From positions 1-36,569 of the forward strand of contig WRHL01000010.1 in NCBI GenBank assembly GCA_009783245.1: a stretch of DNA of 36,569 bases, given 5' to 3'. Below, piece after piece: positions 7,284-15,656 of the stretch; position 1 is the first letter of the stretch, and each line of letters begins with the position of its first letter. A program made the translations under genes and the position numbers. The notes under the pieces are model-generated. The model was not told the DNA's origin. It did not search any database and saw nothing but the letters and a program-made list of their open reading frames with translations. The DNA comes from Coriobacteriia bacterium. Lineage in GTDB: Bacteria; Actinomycetota; Coriobacteriia; Coriobacteriales; UBA8131.

Positions 7284-8422
7284 TGACAGTCGGACGCGTC
7301 ATCTCGTTGGACCGCGGCTTCCCGCTGGTCAAGACCGCCGAGCAGGAGCTGCGCGCGCAGCACAGCATCGAGCTGGTCAAGACCTCTGACCTGCGCGCCG
7401 CCGTTGGCGACTACGTTGAACTTGACTTCCCGCCTGGCCAGGATATCCCGCTCATCACCGCCATACAACCGCGTGGGCACACGCTCATCAGGCGTTCGTT
7501 GGTCGAGTCCAAGCATGAGGGCGCAGGAAAGCATGACGAGCAGGTCCTGGCTGTCAATGTTGACATCGTCTTCATTATGACTGCCCTGGCCGCCCGCCCC
7601 CTTGACGTTGCCTACCTTGAGCGACAGCTGGTGATGGCGCATGAAAGCGGGGCCGATGTGGCCCTGGTGCTGAGCAAGGCCGATCAGGCGCGACATCTGG
7701 ATGCGGATCTCGCTGCGGCGCAGGCCATCGCCTTTGGCTGTCCGGTTGTAGTGGAATCCGCGGTCACCGGCGAGGGCCTGCAGGAGATACGCGAACTTGT
7801 CGCCGGTGGTAGGACCGGCGTTCTGCTGGGACGTTCCGGCGTGGGGAAGTCGACGCTGATCAACGAGCTGCTGGGAGCGCCCCTGCTTGAGACCGCAGCC
7901 GTAAGGGCCAAGGACCGCGCTGGCCGACATACCACCGTGGCCCGCCGCATGGTCTTCCTACCGGATATGACAAAGGGTATGACAAAGGGGACGGTCCCTT
8001 TTGTCACATCCGGGAGCGAAGAACCATCTCCCTGTGCCAACCCTACAGTGCAGCAGACGCATTCTCTTGCGCCTGCAAATAACTCTCCGTCATTGCGAGC
8101 GCAGGCGAAGCCGGAGCGTGGCAACCTAGCCGACCAGAGTACGGTTTTGGGGTCGATGGCTGAAGTCCCCCTGACTGTTCCATCCCAACTCTCGGCCCTT
8201 ATCGACACCCCAGGGTTGCGCAGCATCGGCCTCTATGATGCGCATCGCGGCTTGGCTGCCGCTTTCCCTGACGTGATCGAACACGCCGCTTCCTGTCGCT
8301 ACCGCGACTGCACCCACAGCGCCGAACCCGCCTGCGCCGTCCAGCAGGCCGTCCAAGACGGCATCCTCCCCGCGAGCCGCCTGGCTTCCTACGTTGTCAT
8401 CGCAGAAGAAGTGAGCGGCTGA
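7283..8422 (+). CDS. rsgA: Ribosome small subunit-dependent GTPase A (RsgA), with a ~75-aa repeat-derived insertion between G2 and G3
   Basis: LSKAD (G4), GRSGVGKSTLIN (G1), GRHTT (G2), LIDTPGLRSIGL (G3), C-terminal Zn motif CRYRDCTHSAEPACAV; the MTKGMTKGTVPFVTSG...SLRAQAKPERGNL insert is not RsgA-like. Confidence 0.9.
   Translation: MTVGRVISLDRGFPLVKTAEQELRAQHSIELVKTSDLRAAVGDYVELDFPPGQDIPLITAIQPRGHTLIRRSLVESKHEGAGKHDEQVLAVNVDIVFIMTALAARPLDVAYLERQLVMAHESGADVALVLSKADQARHLDADLAAAQAIAFGCPVVVESAVTGEGLQEIRELVAGGRTGVLLGRSGVGKSTLINELLGAPLLETAAVRAKDRAGRHTTVARRMVFLPDMTKGMTKGTVPFVTSGSEEPSPCANPTVQQTHSLAPANNSPSLRAQAKPERGNLADQSTVLGSMAEVPLTVPSQLSALIDTPGLRSIGLYDAHRGLAAAFPDVIEHAASCRYRDCTHSAEPACAVQQAVQDGILPASRLASYVVIAEEVSG
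7965..8013 (+). repeat. Palindromic TGACAAAGGGGAC...GTCCCTTTTGTCA element in rsgA
   Basis: ccggatatgacaaagggtatgacaaaggggacggtcccttttgtcacatccgg; inverted arms ccggatatgacaaa / tttgtcacatccgg (13/14). Confidence 0.85.
8037..8127 (+). repeat. Dispersed composite repeat copy D in rsgA
   Basis: ccaaccctacagtgcagcagacgcattctcttgcgcctgcaaataactctccgtcattgcgagcgcaggcgaagccggagcgtggcaaccta. Confidence 0.85.
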
Positions 8423-8657
8423 CAAAGGGGACAAGACACGGAACCTCCGCCATCACGCTCTTGTGGGTAAAAAGCAAAATGCTTGCAAGAAAGTAACAAA
8501 TTTATGCACACGTAAATTGCTGAATATATTAGCAGTTGGGCGATGAAACCTGTCCGTTGGGCGTAAAAGAAGGGAGGAGCATAGAAAAAAAGCTAAGTCA
8601 AGTATTGAAATAGAGAAAAACTAGCTCTACCATATCTGTGCTGCCTAAATGAAGGTA

Positions 8658-8736
8658 CCACAACATCTTGTGCACAAAGTGCGCAAAAGATGTTAAGAAC
8701 CTGAGGAAAATGTACTAGCACCATATGCTCTTGTGT
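8658..8736 (+). promoter_or_regulatory. Candidate NrdR-box pair upstream of nrdD
   Basis: CCACAACATCTTGTGC (8658-8673) and CCATATGCTCTTGTGT (8721-8736), spaced 63 bp; by eye 12/16 and 10/16 to an ACACAATATATTGTGT-like box. Confidence 0.4.
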
Positions 8737-8809
8737 TTTTATGGGTGAAAAGTGGCACACAGGCAGATAGAAAACAGGGGAAACTCGACCAAAAAAATAC
8801 AGAAATGGG

Positions 8810-11185
8810 GTGACAAGGGTGGTTACAAGCATCGTCAAACGCGACGGCAGAGCAGTTGAATTCGAAACTGACAAGATAGCTGAAGCAATCGAAAAAGCCT
8901 TTGTAGCGTCCGGTTCACTGAAAGAGCGTTCAGTGGCGGATAACCTGGCCGCTCAGGTGGTAAAGAAGATAGAGGAGGGCGCCATCGAGGGCCCGCCAAC
9001 GGTCGAGGGTGTCCAGGACCTGGTAGAGGAGGTGCTGGCTGAGAACGGCTTTGTCCAGATCGCCCGCTCCTATATCAAGTACCGCGCAGAGCGTACCCGC
9101 ACGCGCGAGATGAACACCAAACTCATGCAGACCATCGACAAGATCACGCATTCCGACGCCAGGGATTTCGACGTCGCACGCGAGAATGCCAACATCGATG
9201 CCGACACGGCTATGGGAACCATGCTCAAGTACGGCTCAGAGACCGCAAAACAGTACTACCAGATGAGCGTGCTCTCCGAAGCGCACGCCAAGGCGCACCG
9301 CGAGGGCGACATCCACATCCACGACCTTGACTTCTACACGCTGACCACCACCTGCTGCCAGATCGATATGACAAAGCTCTTCAAAGGTGGCTTCTCAACC
9401 GGTCACGGTGTGCTCCGTGAGCCCAGCGATATCACCAGCTATTCGGCGCTGGCCTGCATTGCCATACAGTCCAACCAGAACGATCAACACGGCGGCCAAT
9501 CCATGCCCAGCTTCGACTACGACATGGCCATCGGTGTGCGCAAGACCTTCCGTCGCTTCTACCGTAAGAACCTCATGGCTGCCTTGGATCTGCTTGCTGA
9601 CCTGGAGCCCCCAAAGGAGACAGTGGACGCGCTCTGTGCGCGCGTTGAGGCTGAAACGGGGCTTTGGCCGGCGCTTGTCATGGACGTCAACTACACCGCA
9701 GCCGAGCGCAACGCCCTGACGGCAGAGTTCCAGCTGGGTAAGCAGACTATCGGCCGTATCCAGGCCTACGCCGTCAAGCAGGCGACCAAGGATACCGACC
9801 GCGCAACGCATCAGGCCATGGAGGCCTTCATCCACAACCTCAACACCATGCATTCCCGGGCTGGGGCGCAGACGCCCTTCTCGTCAATCAACTATGGTAT
9901 GGACACCACGGCCGAGGGTCGGATGGTCATCCGCAACATCCTGTTGGCTACCGAGGAAGGCCTGGGGCATGGCGAGACACCCATCTTCCCCATCCAGATC
10001 TTCCGGGTGAAGGAGGGCGTGAGCTATAACCCCGGCGACCCCAACTATGACCTGTTCAAGCAGGCTTGTGCCGTCTCGGCAAAGAGGCTGTTCCCCAATT
10101 TCAGCTTTCTGGACGCCAGTTACAACGCCAAGGCCTACAAGGGCACGCCTGAGACCGAAGTCGCTTACATGGGTTGTCGCACCCGCGTCATCGCGAATGT
10201 CCATGACCCGGAGAACGCGGTCACGCCCGGTAGGGGCAACCTGAGCTTCACCTCCATCAACCTGCCGCGCCTTGCCATCCGTGCCAGGGGCGATCTGGAC
10301 CTGTTCTTCGAGATGCTGGACAACAAGCTCGAGCTGGTCTGTGAGCAGATGCTGGAGCGCTTTGCCATCCAGAGTAAGAAGAAGGTCTACAACATGCCCT
10401 TCCTCATGGGGCAGGGCGTCTGGCTTGGTTCCGACGACCTTAACTGGGACGACGAGGTGGGCGAGGTGCTCAAGCATGGGACGCTGTCACTGGGCTTCAT
10501 CGGTTTGGCCGAGACCCTTCTGGCGCTTATCGGCGAGCACCACGGCGAGAGCGCCAAGGCGCAGAATCTGGGGCTTGAGATAGTGGGCCACATGCGCGGC
10601 TTCCTCGACCGCAAGGCAGCAGAAATGGGTTTGAACTTCACGCTTTTAGCCACGCCGGCCGAGGGTCTGTCGGGCCGTTTCATCAACATCGACCGTGAGC
10701 GCTTTGGCGTGATCGAGGGCATCACCGACCGCGAGTACTACACCAACAGCTTCCACGTTCCGGTGTACTACGATATCAACGCATTCAAGAAGATCGAGCT
10801 GGAGGCGCCCTATCACGCGCTCACCAACGCCGGCCATATCAGCTATGTTGAGCTGGATGGCGATCCCACCCAGAACCTTGAGGCCTTTGAGGCGATCATC
10901 CGCCACATGAAGGACTGCGGCGTGGGCTATGGCAGCGTGAACCACCCCGTCGACCGCGACCCGGTGTGCGGCTATAACGGCATCATCGGCGACCGCTGCC
11001 CCAAGTGCGGCCGCGAGGAGGGTGAGATCCCCTTTGAGCGCATCCGTCGCATCACGGGCTATCTGGTGGGGACGCTCGACCGCTTCAACAACGCCAAAAG
11101 AGCCGAGGAGCGTGACCGTGTCATGCATGGCCTTGGCTGCCAGAGCATCAAAGGTGAAGAGACGGTTGCAGACGAGACAAACTGA
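8810..11185 (+). CDS. nrdD: Anaerobic ribonucleoside-triphosphate reductase
   Basis: N-terminal ATP-cone, CGYNGIIGDRCPKCGR Zn site, RITGYLVGTLDRFNNAKRAEERDRV glycyl-radical motif. Confidence 0.97.
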   Translation: MTRVVTSIVKRDGRAVEFETDKIAEAIEKAFVASGSLKERSVADNLAAQVVKKIEEGAIEGPPTVEGVQDLVEEVLAENGFVQIARSYIKYRAERTRTREMNTKLMQTIDKITHSDARDFDVARENANIDADTAMGTMLKYGSETAKQYYQMSVLSEAHAKAHREGDIHIHDLDFYTLTTTCCQIDMTKLFKGGFSTGHGVLREPSDITSYSALACIAIQSNQNDQHGGQSMPSFDYDMAIGVRKTFRRFYRKNLMAALDLLADLEPPKETVDALCARVEAETGLWPALVMDVNYTAAERNALTAEFQLGKQTIGRIQAYAVKQATKDTDRATHQAMEAFIHNLNTMHSRAGAQTPFSSINYGMDTTAEGRMVIRNILLATEEGLGHGETPIFPIQIFRVKEGVSYNPGDPNYDLFKQACAVSAKRLFPNFSFLDASYNAKAYKGTPETEVAYMGCRTRVIANVHDPENAVTPGRGNLSFTSINLPRLAIRARGDLDLFFEMLDNKLELVCEQMLERFAIQSKKKVYNMPFLMGQGVWLGSDDLNWDDEVGEVLKHGTLSLGFIGLAETLLALIGEHHGESAKAQNLGLEIVGHMRGFLDRKAAEMGLNFTLLATPAEGLSGRFINIDRERFGVIEGITDREYYTNSFHVPVYYDINAFKKIELEAPYHALTNAGHISYVELDGDPTQNLEAFEAIIRHMKDCGVGYGSVNHPVDRDPVCGYNGIIGDRCPKCGREEGEIPFERIRRITGYLVGTLDRFNNAKRAEERDRVMHGLGCQSIKGEETVADETN

Positions 11186-11747
11186 CAGCGTAGCGGCCAG
11201 CGGCGCAAGCGCCCCTGCCGACGCAGTTGACAGCGCAGCTACCGGCGTCACCGTCCGGCTCTTTGGCACCGCCGACGACTCGATTGTCGACGGTCCGGGT
11301 ATCCGTTTCTCCATTTTCACCCAGGGTTGCAATCACGGCTGCCACGGCTGCCACAACCCTGGCGCAAAGCCCTTTGAGGGAGGAACCACTCAGACCATAG
11401 ATGAGCTGTGGGAGCGGATCGAGGCAAACCCCTTGCTCAGCGGCATCACGCTTTCTGGCGGCGAGCCCTTTGAGCAGGCTGATGCGTTGGTCGTATTGGC
11501 CCGCAGGGCCCACGAGAAGGGCTTGAACGTCTGGGCCTATTCTGGCTACCTGTACGAGGAGCTATGCGCCGGTGTCCCCAGCGCAGCAGCGACACTGTTG
11601 CTGGAAGAGGTCGACGTATTGGTAGACGGCCCTTATCGTGATGACCTCAAGAGCCTTGACCTGCGCTGGAGCGGCTCCTCGAACCAACGTGTTATCGACG
11701 TTGCCAAGTCCAAGGCCGCTGCCCAGGTAGTGGAATTCATACCGTAG
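11127..11747 (+). CDS. nrdG: Anaerobic ribonucleotide reductase activating protein (radical SAM)
   Basis: DGPGIRFSIFTQGCNHGCHGCHNP and TLSGGEPFEQ; start uncertain, overlaps the nrdD 3' end. Confidence 0.93.
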   Translation: MALAARASKVKRRLQTRQTDSVAASGASAPADAVDSAATGVTVRLFGTADDSIVDGPGIRFSIFTQGCNHGCHGCHNPGAKPFEGGTTQTIDELWERIEANPLLSGITLSGGEPFEQADALVVLARRAHEKGLNVWAYSGYLYEELCAGVPSAAATLLLEEVDVLVDGPYRDDLKSLDLRWSGSSNQRVIDVAKSKAAAQVVEFIP

Positions 11748-11758
11748 GGGGATCCGCC

Positions 11759-12316
11759 ATGACCACAACAGAGATACCCACGGTACCAGCCATCGCGTTT
11801 GTCGGTAAGCAGAACTCGGGAAAGACCGTCTTGCTGGAGAAGGTCATAGCCACGCTCACGCAGCGGGGGATCAGTGTTGCGACCATTAAGCACCACTCCC
11901 ATGCGGGCTTTGAGTTCGACATCACAGGGAAGGACTCCTGGCGGCATCGCCAGGCGGGCAGCACACAGACCGTCATCGTCGCGCCCGACCAGATCGCCTC
12001 GGTTCGCAGCATCACCAGGGAGCCCAAGCTGGAACAGATCATCGAATCCCTGCTCTACGAGTCCTCTGTCCTGGAGGACGTCCCCCAGCTTATATTAGTA
12101 GAGGGCTACCGGCACGGCGGTCTGCCTACGGTTGAACTCTTCCGTGCCGCCAATCCCAATGATGTAAACCGTGACTTAGGCGAAGAGGGCAATACGGTCG
12201 TCGCTGTGGTCACCGACATCCCTCGTGTGGAAGCCCAAACCAGAGCGCAGGGCCTTCCCTGTTTTGATCTGGATGACACAGAATCCCTTTGCGGCTTCCT
12301 TGTAGGAATCTTGTAA
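11759..12316 (+). CDS. mobB: Molybdopterin-guanine dinucleotide biosynthesis protein B
   Basis: FVGKQNSGKTVLLEK, IKHHSH, LVEGYRHGGLPTVELFR. Confidence 0.9.
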   Translation: MTTTEIPTVPAIAFVGKQNSGKTVLLEKVIATLTQRGISVATIKHHSHAGFEFDITGKDSWRHRQAGSTQTVIVAPDQIASVRSITREPKLEQIIESLLYESSVLEDVPQLILVEGYRHGGLPTVELFRAANPNDVNRDLGEEGNTVVAVVTDIPRVEAQTRAQGLPCFDLDDTESLCGFLVGIL

Positions 12317-12548
12317 GAAAAGCAAAGGGAGTGCAGGGGTAGTCCCTAAATAGCTAATTAAACAAGCACAACAAATAACCAATCAAAATAGCACTAATAA
12401 AGAAGCACGTCAAGACCCTTTTGTCGTGTCAGATGGGGCTTCTCAGATAAATTGCTAATTCATATCATAGTTTCTGCAAGGCAAGGGAAAAATGACCCAT
12501 ATGCACCAAAAGGGTGAAAGTGGTCAAGTTCGAAAGCAAGGGGTAAAA

Positions 12549-14798
12549 ATGAATAGCAAGGGGTGTGGTGCACTGTGTGCATCCAAAGAAGTAAGGAAAA
12601 TTCCGTACAAGAGAATACTGTCCGCAATACTGGCATTTTTGCTGGCGATGAACCTATTGTCGGGCCTCACAGCGTTTGCGCTGGATAGCGGCCACGATGA
12701 TGAGCTCATTGATGAGGAAATCGTACTTCTGTCAAGTGAAGACGGGACAGAAGCAGACAACTCAGGGCAGGAAGAGGGCGATCAATTGCATCAGCCGGCC
12801 GCACTGGATCTTGAAGAGCTGAACTCCTCGCATCATGAGGACGCGGACGCAGAGGGTGATGGCGAGGAAGAAGAAGAAGGCATGCTTTCCCTCCTGGCCA
12901 CAGCAGGCACAGAAGAAGAGGGTGCTGAGGATGCTGAGGGTACAGAAGGCACAGAAGGCACAGAAGGCACAGAAGGCACAGAAGGCCTTATGGGCGCAGA
13001 GGGCCTGGTAGGCGCAGAGGCTCTCCTGGGCGAGCTCCTCAGCCCGCTGCAGGACACCGGCGACGATTCATGGGACACTGCACTGGGCAGCTTTGATACC
13101 CCGTGGAGCATTCCTGGTGACGCGGAGCTGCTGGCCTGGTATCTCAGTTCTCCTAACGATAAGTGCGTGCTCAACTACACGTACATGCAGCTCAACGATG
13201 ACGACACTCTAGCGCTCTATTTTCTCGTCTCCTCCAACCAAAAGGGCATGGTCTCCCTCAGCTACGCCGGTTACACCGGTACACTGATCGGTAGCTCCAA
13301 CAATGTTGTGGGCTACAAGAACGGCAGCCCTGTCTACAATGACACCAACGGCAGCGTCAAGTACGCGGCATGGATGGTGACCCTGCCTGTGAGCTCCGTG
13401 CAGGGCGGCCTGCTGGTTGTTGGGGTTACCAACGGCATCGGTACCGGCCAGGGCATCTATGGTACGCTGACCATCACATCCCCGCTGCCAGACGACGAGC
13501 CTGAGACACCTGTGACACCAGAGACCTACATCGTCATCTATGATGGCAATGGTGGAACCTCTGACGCTGGCCTTGGCATCTACATCGATCCGGTAAGCTA
13601 CAGCGAGGGCGAGACCGTCACCACTGCCGACGTGCAATTCGTTTACACTGGCTACTATTTCAGCGCTTGGATAGACAGCGAGGGCTACATCTATAACGTT
13701 GGTGATGTCTTCATGATGCCCGCCCAGGACGTGACCCTGTTCGCCCAATGGAAGCCCGCCAGCGATCCCACGGGCGACGATCCCACCGGCGACGATCCCA
13801 CGGGCGATGATCCCACGGGCGATGATCCCACGGGCGACGACCCCACGGGCGACGATCCCATCATCGAAACCATCAGCTATACGGTCACCTTTGTTGACTA
13901 TAACGGCAACGTCCTTGACACGCAGACAGTGCTCTCTGGTGATGACGCAAACGCACCCGCGGATCCCGCGCGCACTGGTTATGACTTCACTGGGTGGGAC
14001 AGGGATTTCACCAACGTCACCAGCGATCTGACCGTCACTGCCCTGTATCGTGAGATCTCCGATGATGATCCTCTGGATGTCATCCCCCCCGTCAACCCCC
14101 CGGTTGACACAGTTGACCCCCCGGTCACCCCTGTGGTCACCACCACAGAGATCATCCCCGTGACTTCCGAGATCATCCCCGTGATCACCACGGCTGTGGT
14201 GCCTGAGGTTCCCGTTGCAACTCCCATCATCCCCTTCATGCCCATCGCGGCGCCTGAGGTGATCGTACCGGAGATGCAGATACCCGTCAGCACGGCTGTC
14301 GTGCCTGCCCCCATAGCGGCCGCACCAACGCCCACCGCCATCGGTGACACGGAGGTTCCCTACGAGGCGCCGGCCAACAAAGCGGCATGGGCCCTGCTCA
14401 ACCTCATCCTCACTACGCTGGGCGTACTGGTCGCGCTGGTCCTCGCCGTCCTCTACTTTGTGAATCGCAAGAAGGAAGAGGATGAAGACAAGCAGCGCGA
14501 AAGCAGCCTGGTTTACGCAGGTTATGCAAGGCGCGAGGAGAGCAAGCCCGCCCAGACAAGCAAGAAGCGCCTGTGGGCACGCATCGCCATCGCCGCGCTG
14601 GCCCTGGTCGCCTTTGTCCTCTTCATCTTCACCGAGGACATCACGCTCCCCATGGTCTTCACCGATCAGTGGACCATCTACCACCTGATCATCTTTGTGA
14701 TCCAGATCGGCTTCAGCGTCATCGCCGCAATCAGGGTCAAGGAAGATAACGAGAAGAGAGAGCAACAGCAAGGTCGGCAGATTGCCACGAACGCATAA
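12549..14798 (+). CDS. Surface/exported protein with InlB-type B-repeat domains, low-complexity repeats and C-terminal TM segments
   Basis: Signal-like AILAFLLAMNLLSGLTAFA; TYIVIYDGNGGTSD...YFSAWIDSEG and YTVTFVDYNGNVLDTQTV...GYDFTGWDRDF; ATG at 12549 preferred over the track start 12492. Confidence 0.7.
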   Translation: MNSKGCGALCASKEVRKIPYKRILSAILAFLLAMNLLSGLTAFALDSGHDDELIDEEIVLLSSEDGTEADNSGQEEGDQLHQPAALDLEELNSSHHEDADAEGDGEEEEEGMLSLLATAGTEEEGAEDAEGTEGTEGTEGTEGTEGLMGAEGLVGAEALLGELLSPLQDTGDDSWDTALGSFDTPWSIPGDAELLAWYLSSPNDKCVLNYTYMQLNDDDTLALYFLVSSNQKGMVSLSYAGYTGTLIGSSNNVVGYKNGSPVYNDTNGSVKYAAWMVTLPVSSVQGGLLVVGVTNGIGTGQGIYGTLTITSPLPDDEPETPVTPETYIVIYDGNGGTSDAGLGIYIDPVSYSEGETVTTADVQFVYTGYYFSAWIDSEGYIYNVGDVFMMPAQDVTLFAQWKPASDPTGDDPTGDDPTGDDPTGDDPTGDDPTGDDPIIETISYTVTFVDYNGNVLDTQTVLSGDDANAPADPARTGYDFTGWDRDFTNVTSDLTVTALYREISDDDPLDVIPPVNPPVDTVDPPVTPVVTTTEIIPVTSEIIPVITTAVVPEVPVATPIIPFMPIAAPEVIVPEMQIPVSTAVVPAPIAAAPTPTAIGDTEVPYEAPANKAAWALLNLILTTLGVLVALVLAVLYFVNRKKEEDEDKQRESSLVYAGYARREESKPAQTSKKRLWARIAIAALALVAFVLFIFTEDITLPMVFTDQWTIYHLIIFVIQIGFSVIAAIRVKEDNEKREQQQGRQIATNA
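12942..12986 (+). repeat. 9-bp tandem repeat (acagaaggc) x5 encoding (TEG)n
   Basis: Direct reading. Confidence 0.9.
13764..13853 (+). repeat. 15-bp tandem repeat (gatcccacgggcgac) x6 encoding (DPTGD)6
   Basis: Direct reading. Confidence 0.92.
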
Positions 14799-14825
14799 GC
14801 AAACCCAGACAAACCACTTGACGAC

Positions 14826-14858
14826 AACAGCCGCCCACTCCTCCAGGGGGCGGCTGTT
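14826..14858 (+). terminator. Hairpin terminator candidate after the surface protein gene
   Basis: aacagccgccc-actcctccagg-gggcggctgtt, 11-bp stem. Confidence 0.65.
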
Positions 14859-14877
14859 CCGTTAAATGACACAGGGG

Positions 14878-14969
14878 GTCATGAGTGTGACAGGGGGTCG
14901 GTACGTTTTTGTCACATTTGCTTCAGCAAATGTGACAAAAACGTACCGACCCCCTGTCACACTCATGAC
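14878..14969. repeat. Perfect 92-bp palindrome (45-nt arms, 2-nt centre)
   Basis: gtcatgagtgtgacagggggtcggtacgtttttgtcacatttgct-tc-agcaaatgtgacaaaaacgtaccgaccccctgtcacactcatgac. Confidence 0.97.
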
Positions 14970-14989
14970 AAAACGGACCGTCCCCTTTG

Positions 14990-15562
14990 TCAGGTTTGCA
15001 GCAAGTCGAGGAGGGTGGTGGAGAGGGTTTCGGTGGCCGCAGCGACGGCAGGGGTCATCTCCGAGAGGAAGTCAAGGCTTGCGGCCTGAATGCCTATGAG
15101 CAGCACCTCGCAGCCTGTCTCGCGACGCAGGTAGTCCATCACCAGGGGCAGGGGCAGCATGTGAGTGGAGAATGAGACGCCGCCCACCTCGTCCTGGGAG
15201 ACAACGCGCAATTCACCAGGCTCGAGCCCCATGTCCAGGGCATCGATGAGCAGCACCACATCCGGGTTGAACTGCTTGATGGCGCCGGTCTGGTTCTCGG
15301 GGGCGACATCGCCTATGAAGGCTTGATAACGGGGACGGGTATGACAAAGGGGACGGGTATGACAAAACGGACCGTCCCCTTTGTCATACCCGTCCCCTTT
15401 GTCATACCCGTCCCTTTTGTCAAGCTGTTCGGAGAGGCGCTGGGCGACTGCGACGCCCACAGCGTCATCGCCGCGCAAGGGGGAGCCGCAGCCAAGTATG
15501 GCCACGGTCTTATCGTGGGAAAGGGCGGTTTTGAGGGTTTGCAAAGGGTCGATAAGGGTCAT
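14990..15562 (-). CDS. [NiFe]-hydrogenase maturation endopeptidase (HycI/HyaD-like) with repeat-encoded internal insertion
   Basis: AILGCGSPLRGDDAVGVAVAQRL and VLLIDALDMGLEPGEL...STHMLPLPLVMDYL; insert LDKRDGYDKGDGYDKGDGPFCHTRPLCHTRPR; adjacent to the hydrogenase operon. Confidence 0.85.
   Translation of the reverse strand: MTLIDPLQTLKTALSHDKTVAILGCGSPLRGDDAVGVAVAQRLSEQLDKRDGYDKGDGYDKGDGPFCHTRPLCHTRPRYQAFIGDVAPENQTGAIKQFNPDVVLLIDALDMGLEPGELRVVSQDEVGGVSFSTHMLPLPLVMDYLRRETGCEVLLIGIQAASLDFLSEMTPAVAAATETLSTTLLDLLQT
15332..15414. repeat. Perfect inverted repeat (35-nt arms) of TGACAAAGGGGACGGGTA units inside the protease gene
   Basis: gggacgggtatgacaaaggggacgggtatgacaaa (15332-15366) / tttgtcatacccgtcccctttgtcatacccgtccc (15380-15414). 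Confidence 0.95.
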
Positions 15563-15584
15563 GGGTCCAACCTGTACACAAATC

Positions 15585-15652
15585 CAATAGACGACAGCCG
15601 CTGTCATACAGCGACTGCTGGGGTAGGCCCCGGGTCAAGCCCGGGGTGACAA
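15585..15652 (+). repeat. 68-bp dispersed repeat (CAATAGACGACA...GGGGTAGGCCCCGGGTCAAGCCCGGGGTGACAA), copy 1
   Basis: About 62/68 identical by eye to 32945-33012. Confidence 0.92.
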
Positions 15653-15656
15653 TGCT

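Noticed and set aside
8810-8824. GTGACAAGGGTGG at the nrdD start as a TGACAAAGG repeat copy
   Set aside because: Short match lacking the inverted partner; probably coincidental.
13764-13853. Possible CRISPR-like array (regular 15-bp units)
   Set aside because: Units are contiguous with no spacers and encode (DPTGD)n in frame. No CRISPR array or cas gene was found in the window.
13209-14771. 520-aa antisense ORF opposite the surface protein
   Set aside because: High-GC shadow ORF of a repeat-rich gene; His/Gly/Asp-rich composition and no domain. The sense strand has signal peptide and InlB-like repeats.
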